Below are positions 1 through 5,700 of a DNA stretch of 10,534 bases, in pieces; the stretch's first letter is position 1; each line of letters opens with the position of its first letter. Position numbers and translations under genes: made by a program. The notes beneath the pieces are model-generated. The model did no database searches. It was not told the origin of the DNA and worked only from the letters and a program-made list of their open reading frames with translations. The stretch is from contig JBJMHP010000043.1 in the NCBI GenBank assembly GCA_045807325.1, positions 1 through 10,534 of the forward strand, given 5' to 3'. Source of the DNA: CALGFH01 sp045807325. Its GTDB lineage: Bacteria; Actinomycetota; CALGFH01.

Positions 1-10
1 CTGTTTGTGC

Positions 11-85
11 TGGTGGGCGTGACAGGGATCGAACCTGTGACTTCTGCCGTGTGAAGGCAGCGCTCTCCCGCTGAGCTACACGCCC
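11..85 (-). tRNA. tRNA-Val, anticodon CAC, CCA encoded
   Basis: On the minus strand the sequence folds into a complete cloverleaf. The 7-bp acceptor stem pairs GGGCGTG (85-79) with CACGCCC (21-15). The D stem is GCTC/GAGC. The anticodon stem CTGCC/GGCAG encloses the loop TTCACAC (55-49), which puts anticodon CAC at 53-51 and so reads the valine codon GUG. The T arm is ACAGG-TTCGATC-CCTGT (38-22). The discriminator base is A (14) and the terminal CCA is encoded at 13-11. Every stem is fully paired, so the gene looks intact. GUG is expected to be a heavily used valine codon in a genome this GC-rich. No terminator is visible in the 10 bases left before the window edge. Confidence 0.96.
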
Positions 86-97
86 CTGGTGGGGGTG

Positions 98-127
98 AGT
101 CTACGGAGGGGTGGGGGTGGGTCGCAA
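98..127 (-). promoter_or_regulatory. Putative sigma70-type promoter of the tRNA-Val gene
   Basis: On the minus strand, TTGCGA (127-122) is followed after 18 bases by TAGACT (103-98). TAGACT fits the TAnnnT consensus of a -10 box, and TTGCGA matches 4 of 6 positions of the -35 consensus TTGACA. The -10 box ends 12 bases before the mature tRNA 5' end at 85, so transcription would begin a few bases upstream of the tRNA, leaving a short leader for RNase P. The call rests only on motif match and position. Confidence 0.45.
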
Positions 128-220
128 CGGAGCTGGGGCTGGTTCGTTGGGGGTGGGCAGTTCTGCGGATGCGTAGGCGGGCGGGAGTTCCTAGGCTTCC
201 CGGGGCCGCAAGGGTGGGCT

Positions 221-228
221 GAAGGGGG
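221..228 (+). promoter_or_regulatory. Ribosome-binding site supporting a TTG start
   Basis: GAAGGGGG lies 5 bases before the TTG at 234, good spacing and complementarity for a Shine-Dalgarno site. It is the reason for choosing this non-ATG start for the helicase-like gene. The next in-frame candidate, GTG at 258, has no comparable purine-rich site. Confidence 0.55.
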
Positions 229-233
229 TCAGG

Positions 234-1271
234 TTGGCGACGCCTGGGCAGTCGAGGGTGCATGGGCATCGGATTGTCAGCGTGCGTGGGGTGCTGGAGC
301 AGCTCGACGGGGATGTGCGGGCCGGGCGGGCGAACGGGCTGCGGGGCATACCGACCGGGTTCAGTCCGCTGGACTCGTACCTGCACGGTGGGCTTCGGCT
401 GGGTGAGCTGTTCCTGCTCGGCGGGGCGCAGGGGGTGGGCAAGAGCACCTGGGCGTTGCAGGTGGCGCGGCATGTGGCGGCCGGTGGGCACGGGCGGGCG
501 CTGTACGTGTGCTACGAGCACTCGGAGGAGTTCCTGCTCGAGCGGCTGATCGCGATGGAGAGCGCGCTGGACGGCGATGGCGAGCCGATCAGCGTCGGCG
601 ACCTCCGGAACCTGCTCGCGGCCTGGGCGGCCAGGGCCGGGTCGGAGGGCGGGAGGCGCGACATCGGCGATCTGCTGGCCGAGATCGGGCCGGCCCAGCC
701 GGTGCTGCAGCGGCTGGCCGAATACGAGGAGCGGCTGTTCCTGGTCAAGGCGGGGGCGCTGACCACGGTGGAGGCGATCAGGAGCCTGGCCCGTGCCTGT
801 CCCGGGTCAGGGCCGCTGGTGGTGATCGTGGACTACCTGCAGAAGGTGTCGGTCTATCCCGACCCGCCGAGCGAGGAGGAGCAGGTCCGGCACAGCGTCG
901 AAGGCCTCAAGGAGCTGGCCATGAGCCAGTCGGTGGCGGTGCTGGCCGTGGTGGCCGCCGACGCCGAGGGGGTGAAGGCGCAGCGGATGCGGATCCACCA
1001 CCTGCGGGGCGACACCGCCCTGGCCTATGAGGCGGATGCGGTCCTGATCGCCAACGACAAGCACCGGGCGGTCGCCCGCCATCATGTCGTGTACCAGCCC
1101 AACGTGGCCGAGGGCTTCCACAACTGGGTGGTGTTCTCGCTCGAGAAGAACCGTGGCGGGGTCGACGGGGTCGACTTCGAGCTGCGCAAGCGGTTCGCGC
1201 ATGCCTGCTTCGACCCGGTGGGCGGGTTCCTGAGCGAGCAGCTGGTGGACGGCCGGCTCTACCTGACCTGA
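234..1271 (+). CDS. Stand-alone DnaB-type RecA-fold ATPase/helicase domain protein
   Basis: This 345-residue protein matches the C-terminal motor domain of replicative DnaB helicases (superfamily 4). The domain opens with TGFSPLDSYLHGGL (41-54), the usual TGF-x-x-LD lead-in. Walker A is GGAQGVGKST (63-72, Lys70). The H1a-like strand carries Glu95 in CYEHSEE, the position of the catalytic Glu in DnaB. Walker B/H2 is VVIVDYLQ (Asp200). The segment LRGDTALAYEADAVLIAND (257-275) matches the DnaB motif that follows the RecA core and precedes the KNR strand, here EKNRGG. The DnaB N-terminal scaffold and linker that recruit primase are absent, with only about 40 residues before the core, so it is unlikely to be the main replicative helicase. 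Between H1a and H2 there is a charged stretch longer than usual (about 110-160). The H3 region reads VVAAD rather than the usual LSQL. The start is TTG with a good ribosome-binding site. The next gene begins 3 bases after the stop, so the two are probably co-transcribed. RadA- or KaiC-like ATPases are alternatives, but DYLQ and the KNR motif favour DnaB. Confidence 0.8.
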   Translation: MATPGQSRVHGHRIVSVRGVLEQLDGDVRAGRANGLRGIPTGFSPLDSYLHGGLRLGELFLLGGAQGVGKSTWALQVARHVAAGGHGRALYVCYEHSEEFLLERLIAMESALDGDGEPISVGDLRNLLAAWAARAGSEGGRRDIGDLLAEIGPAQPVLQRLAEYEERLFLVKAGALTTVEAIRSLARACPGSGPLVVIVDYLQKVSVYPDPPSEEEQVRHSVEGLKELAMSQSVAVLAVVAADAEGVKAQRMRIHHLRGDTALAYEADAVLIANDKHRAVARHHVVYQPNVAEGFHNWVVFSLEKNRGGVDGVDFELRKRFAHACFDPVGGFLSEQLVDGRLYLT

Positions 1272-1274
1272 GCG

Positions 1275-2777
1275 ATGCAGGACACGGCGACCCGACCCCA
1301 GGCCAGCGAGATGTCACCGGCCGGCCGCGAGGCGGGCCCGTGGCTGACCGTGCCCCGGCTGTGGCTGGTGGTGGCGCTCGGCGCCATCGGGATCATGGGC
1401 CTGGCCCGGGTCCCGAACGCGATCGACCTCGCCTACCACGTGAAGGCGGGCCAGCTGATGGTCGCCGAGCACGCGTTGCCGCGCACCGACGTCCTCGCCT
1501 GGACGACTGCCGGCAGGCCCTGGCTGGACCAGAACTGGGGCGCCCAGCTGGTGCTGTACGGCATCTGGCGGCTGGGTGGGTTCCCGCTGCTCACGGTCGT
1601 CAACGCGCTCCTCGCGGTCGCCGCCTGGGGACTGGTCACGGCCGCCTGCCGCCGGCGGACCGCCAACCCGCGGCTGATCGCCGGGGCGGTCCTCCTGGGC
1701 TACGCCACGGCGGTGGCGACGTTCTCGGCGCGGCCGCAGATGTTCTCGCTGCTGCTGTTCGCGACCGAGCTGTACCTGCTGGAGATGGCCAGGACACGTC
1801 CCCGTGTCGCTTTGGCGATTCCGCTCCTCATGCCGTTGTGGGCAAATCTGCATGGCGCCTTCGCCGTCGGGATCGGGCTGCTCGTCATCGAGGTGGCGGC
1901 GGCCGCCTGGCGGCGGGACCGGCCTGGCATCCTCCGTTACCTGCTGGTCACGGTGGCCAGCATCGCCGGGCTGCTGGTCAACCCGTGGGGGGTGCGGGTG
2001 CTCGGGTATGCGCTCTCGCTCCCGACCAACCGGGTGGTGAGCGGGATGATCACCGAATGGGCGCCCACCAGCGTGCGCCACCTGCCCGGGATCGTGCTCC
2101 TGCTCGCCGTCGGGGTGCTGGTCGTCGCCCTGGTCCGGTCTCCAGCGCCCCAGCGGGTGCCGGAGCAGCTGCTCAGGATGGCGCTGCTGGGCGGGCTCGC
2201 GTTCTGGGCAGTCCGAGGGGTCGCCTGGTTCGGGCTGGCCCTGCCGGTGGCCCTGTGCGCGCTGGCCCGGGAGCACCCGCCCCGGCCTGTCGCCGCCGAC
2301 CGCGCTGTGCCGGTGCTCAACGGCCTGATGCTCGCCGCCCTGGCGGTGGCGCTGGTGGCGGCCGCACCGCCGGTCCAGCGGACCCTGCTCCACCACCGCT
2401 CGGACCTGGTCGCCGCCCCTGTGGCCACCGCCGACTGGCTGGCCGCCAACCCGCAGCCGGGACGGATGTTCAACTACCAGCCGTGGGGCTCGTACCTGGA
2501 GCTCCGCCTCGGGCCGCGAACCCAGGTGGGGTTCGACTCCCGAGTCGAGCTGCCACCGGCGGACCGCTGGGACCGCTATCTGGCCGTGGTCGCGGGCCGG
2601 TGGGACACCGAGCGGCTGCTCGACCGGTGGGGTGTCGACCACGTGGTCACCAGCCGCCAGGCGACGCCGGCTCTCATCGAGCTCCTGGAGGCGTCGGGAC
2701 GCTGGCGGCTGGTGTTCTCGGCGGACGACCAGCGGGTGTACCGGCGGGTCGAGGGAGCCGAGCGAGGCGCGGCCTAG
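1275..2777 (+). CDS. Multipass GT-C-like membrane protein, putative glycosyltransferase
   Basis: This 500-residue integral membrane protein has about ten hydrophobic segments, roughly at 27-45, 84-122, 135-170, 178-210, 219-236, 271-288, 300-330 and 346-366. A soluble tail follows from about 375. Features match a widespread, mostly uncharacterised bacterial family resembling GT-C glycosyltransferases. Just after the first segment, in the first outer loop, is an acidic/His motif, DLAYHVKAGQ (51-60, Asp51 and His55). It is followed by PRTDVLAWTTAGRPWLDQNW (69-88). WANLHGAF (189-196) lies between membrane segments. In the tail are FNYQPWGSYLELRL (399-412), GFDSRVELPP (419-428), and a small alpha/beta ending with LLDRWGVDHVV (448-458). 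GT-C enzymes use lipid-linked sugar donors on the outer membrane face, so a role in surface glycan or glycoprotein assembly is possible, but substrate and activity are inferred. It starts 3 bases after the helicase-like gene, with only a weak ribosome-binding site, which suggests translational coupling. Its TAG stop lies within CTAG, shared with the stop of the convergent gene. Confidence 0.75.
   Translation: MQDTATRPQASEMSPAGREAGPWLTVPRLWLVVALGAIGIMGLARVPNAIDLAYHVKAGQLMVAEHALPRTDVLAWTTAGRPWLDQNWGAQLVLYGIWRLGGFPLLTVVNALLAVAAWGLVTAACRRRTANPRLIAGAVLLGYATAVATFSARPQMFSLLLFATELYLLEMARTRPRVALAIPLLMPLWANLHGAFAVGIGLLVIEVAAAAWRRDRPGILRYLLVTVASIAGLLVNPWGVRVLGYALSLPTNRVVSGMITEWAPTSVRHLPGIVLLLAVGVLVVALVRSPAPQRVPEQLLRMALLGGLAFWAVRGVAWFGLALPVALCALAREHPPRPVAADRAVPVLNGLMLAALAVALVAAAPPVQRTLLHHRSDLVAAPVATADWLAANPQPGRMFNYQPWGSYLELRLGPRTQVGFDSRVELPPADRWDRYLAVVAGRWDTERLLDRWGVDHVVTSRQATPALIELLEASGRWRLVFSADDQRVYRRVEGAERGAA
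2774..2777. other. Overlapping convergent stop codons (CTAG)
   Basis: The palindrome CTAG supplies TAG to the plus-strand GT-C-like gene (2775-2777) and, on the other strand, TAG to the receiver/GAF gene (2776-2774). There is no intergenic space and no hairpin followed by a T-run around the junction. Termination of both operons must therefore occur inside the opposing coding sequence or depend on Rho. Confidence 0.9.
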
Positions 2778-5700
2778 CTGTCGTCTTCCTCCAGGGCCTT
2801 GAGCTGGCCCTTGAGGTGACGCAGCAGGACCGCGGTGCGCAGCGATGCGGCGGCGGCGTCGGCGAAGCCCATCAGCGCCTCGACCTCGGCGTCGCTGAAC
2901 ACCTCGGTCGGGACCCCGGTCTGGCTGCGGTTGCGCCCGGCCATGAGGACGCCAAAGCCGAGCCGCTCGTGCACCAGCGGCACCATGACCAGCGTCTCGG
3001 CCCGGCTGCCGGGGATGCCGGCCAGCGCCCCGCGGACCCGGTCGGTGTCCTCGACCAGTCCCACACCGGCCCGGAACAGCTCCCGCATGACGTCGCGGCT
3101 GTACTCGACGCTCAGGCGCCGTTCCGCCGGGGTGAGGCCGACGCCGCCCGAGACCTCCATGAGGCCCTCGCCGTTGTCGAGCAGCAGCACCACCACGTCG
3201 GCCCGGACCCGCCGGGCCGTCTCCGCGGCGGCGATCTGCGGCAGGTCGCGCTCGTAGAACTCGAGTGGCTGGCCCCCGAGGGCCTCGGTGACGCTCTCGA
3301 TCGAGGCGGTGAGGCGGTCGAAGTCGGCCAGCGGCGTCGAGACCTCGGGGTCGGCGGCCTCGAGCTCGCTTTCCTCGGGCCGCCGGGGTGCGGTGAAGCG
3401 CAGGAGGTTGCGGGCACGGCGGCCCCGGGGCCTACGCTCGTGGGCGGGCGGTCCGGTTGCCGCGTCGCCGGCGCCGGGCGGCGCGGTCCCGGGCGGCCGT
3501 GCCGGGGTTCCCGGCGTCCTTCCCGGAGGGGTGTCGGCCGCCTGCTCGGCCGCCAGCAGCGCCTCGGGAGCGTCGGGGGCAATACCGAGCGGGCCGCTGC
3601 CCGGCCGGGCCTTTGGCTCCGCCGCCTCTGGCGTGCGCCCGCCGGCCGCAGCGGGTGCCGCGGTTCCGGGCTGTGTCGCTCCCCCGCCCGCGGGTGGCGC
3701 GGCCGGAGGCCCGGACTGGGCGGGCGTCTGCTGGCCGCGGGGCGCCTCGCCCTCCTCGACCCGGGCGTCGCGGGTCGCGGTCGGCCTCGGCTCCGGCTGC
3801 GATGAGGTGGGGCGAGTTGGCGAGGACGGAGTGGGAGCCGGCGGGAGTCCGCCGCGGCGCTGGGTTCGGTCCCGCGGCTGCTGCGGGGCGGGTCCCTTGC
3901 CGGCCGGCGCGGCTGTTTGGTCGGCGGGAGCGGGCGTCGAGGCGGTACCGGCCTGCACCGCGGCCGGGTCGGCCCGCACCGTGGCTGGGTCGGCCTCTTC
4001 GGCCGCGTCGGCCCGCGCGGCGGTGAGGTCGGCCGGCGCCGGGGCGGGTTCGGGCGGTGCCGCGGCGGTATCAGTTCGCGCCTTGGCGGATTCCGCCGGC
4101 GCTGCGGTGGGTTCGTCCTGCACCGCTGCGGGCTCAGCGGGCATGACGGTGGCGTCGGGGGGCGCCGTGGCGGCGATGGGGGGCGCCGTGGCGGGGTCGG
4201 CCGGCACGGCGCGAGTGTCGGCTGACGCTGCGGCTGGGTCCTTCTGCTGCGGGGTGGGCTCCGGCCGCTCCGCGGTGGATTGTGGCCGCCCTGCGGCGGG
4301 TTTGGTAGGGGTAGCGGGTTCCGGTTCCGCCCGCGCCGCGGGGGGTTCGGCCGGTGCCTCGGCGGGTTCCGCCGGCCCCTCAGGAGGCTCGGCCGGTGCC
4401 GTGGCGGCATCCGCCGGTGCTGCGGTGGGGGTCGGCTGGACTGAGGAGGCCTCCGCCGGCGGCGTGGCGGGCTCGGCGTCGGTCCTGGCTGCCGGGGCCT
4501 GCGCCGTGTCCGCCGCCTCGTCCTGCTTGCCCGCGACGGCGGCGGCGGGCTCACTTGGCTTGCCCGAGATGGCCTGCGCGGCCGCTGCTGCGGCGGCTGC
4601 GACGGCCGCCCCGAGGGGAGCCGCGGGGGCGGGCTCCTGGCGGTCGGGCGGTGGCTGGTCCTTGGGTGGGCGCGCGGGGCGGGCGGTAGGGGCCTGAGCT
4701 TCACGCCGCGCTGGTGGTGGCGCCCGGCCGGTGTCGGGCGGCTTGCGCGGGGAGGCCTTGGGGCCGGCCGCGGTTGGCGAGTGGTCGGCGGGAGCGGCAG
4801 GGCGTGAGGGGCGGCGGCGCTGGCGCTCGGCGGCACCGGCCGCGTCGCGTCGCTCCTGGGGCCGGGACGACGGTTCGGCGGTCGGACGGGTTGGCGCTGG
4901 CGAGGGAGCTGATTCTCGTTGAGACGCCGCGTCGGCGTCGGAGGGTGGGGTCGGCGCGGCTGTTCGAGGCGGCGGCGACTTGGCTTCGGCAGGCGTTGGC
5001 CGGGTTGGTCGAGGCGGCGGCTTGGCCTGCTGGGACGGCGCGGGCTTCGCCTCGACCGGCGACGTCGGCTCGGTCTCGACCGGTGGCGCTGGCTCGACAG
5101 TTTGAGCCTTTGCCGCCTCGGCCTCTGCAGATGGCGTCGGCTGGGCCTCGGGGGGTGGGGTGGGTCGAGGCCTTGGTTGGGCGGGGCGCGGCCGGGACTC
5201 CTCGGGCGCCTTTCGCGAGTCGATGGGCTGGGTCGGCCAGTCCGGGAGTTGGGATGGGGGCGCGGGCGGTCCCTCGGGCGGGGCTGGGGGTGGCTCGAAC
5301 GCCGGGATGGACGCCGACCGGGTGTCGGCGGGAGCCTGCGGCTCTGTGGCCGCCGGCTCGGTCCTGCGACCTGCGAGGCGGTCGCTGATCCGCCGGAAGA
5401 TCGATGTGCGCCCTGGAGCGGATCCTCCGGGTAGGGACGCTGCCGGGGACCCCGGGCGCCTGGGGCCGGGACCTGTGGGAGCGGAGGCACCGCCAGCAGC
5501 GGGATCTGCCGCAGTCGGGGTCGGACCTGATGCTGAACGACCGGCATCGGCGCCTGCGGAGGGCGTCGGCTGGGAGGCTGCGGGGCTCGAGGCCCGACCG
5601 GGACCGGCCGGGTCGGCGGCTGGGATCCCCCCTGCGGCGTCTGCCTGGCCTCCCCGGGGGACGTCCGGTGCTCCGGCTTCGGTGTCGCGCGTGGCCGAGA

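Larger units (their letters stand above)
86..233. other. Divergent intergenic spacer with dense G-runs
   Basis: This spacer of about 150 bp separates the leftward tRNA from the rightward helicase gene. The plus strand has repeated G-runs at 91-95, 108-111, 113-117, 119-121, 135-138, 149-153 and 155-157. Three of these (108-121) are separated by single T bases. For the rightward gene the only -10-like hexamer noticed is TAGGCT (192-197), and no convincing -35 lies at the right distance, so that promoter is unassigned. No small ORF here has support beyond being open. Confidence 0.5.

Noticed and set aside
192..197. TAGGCT as a -10 box for the helicase-like gene
   Set aside because: No convincing -35 hexamer lies 16-19 bases upstream, so the promoter was not called.
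1314..2642. A 442-codon minus-strand frame antisense to the GT-C-like gene
   Set aside because: Its product is a Gln/Pro/Arg/His-rich sequence with no hydrophobic or domain pattern, whereas the plus-strand frame has multiple membrane spans and family motifs.
1340..3805. An 821-codon open frame on the plus strand overlapping the GT-C gene and running into the GAF gene
   Set aside because: It is out of frame with the recognisable membrane protein, is Arg/Gly/Ala/Pro-rich without motifs, and crosses the convergent stop region.
3929..4432. Regular repeats considered as a CRISPR array
   Set aside because: Units of 21 bp abut directly with no spacers, are degenerate, keep codon phase, and no cas genes are near. 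They are protein-coding repeats.
3288..4697. A 469-codon plus-strand frame rich in Ala, Gly and Ser, resembling a repetitive surface protein
   Set aside because: It is the mirror of the Pro/Ala-rich linker (Pro codons read as Gly, Ala codons as Gly, Ala or Ser) and has no signal peptide, ribosome-binding site or domain.
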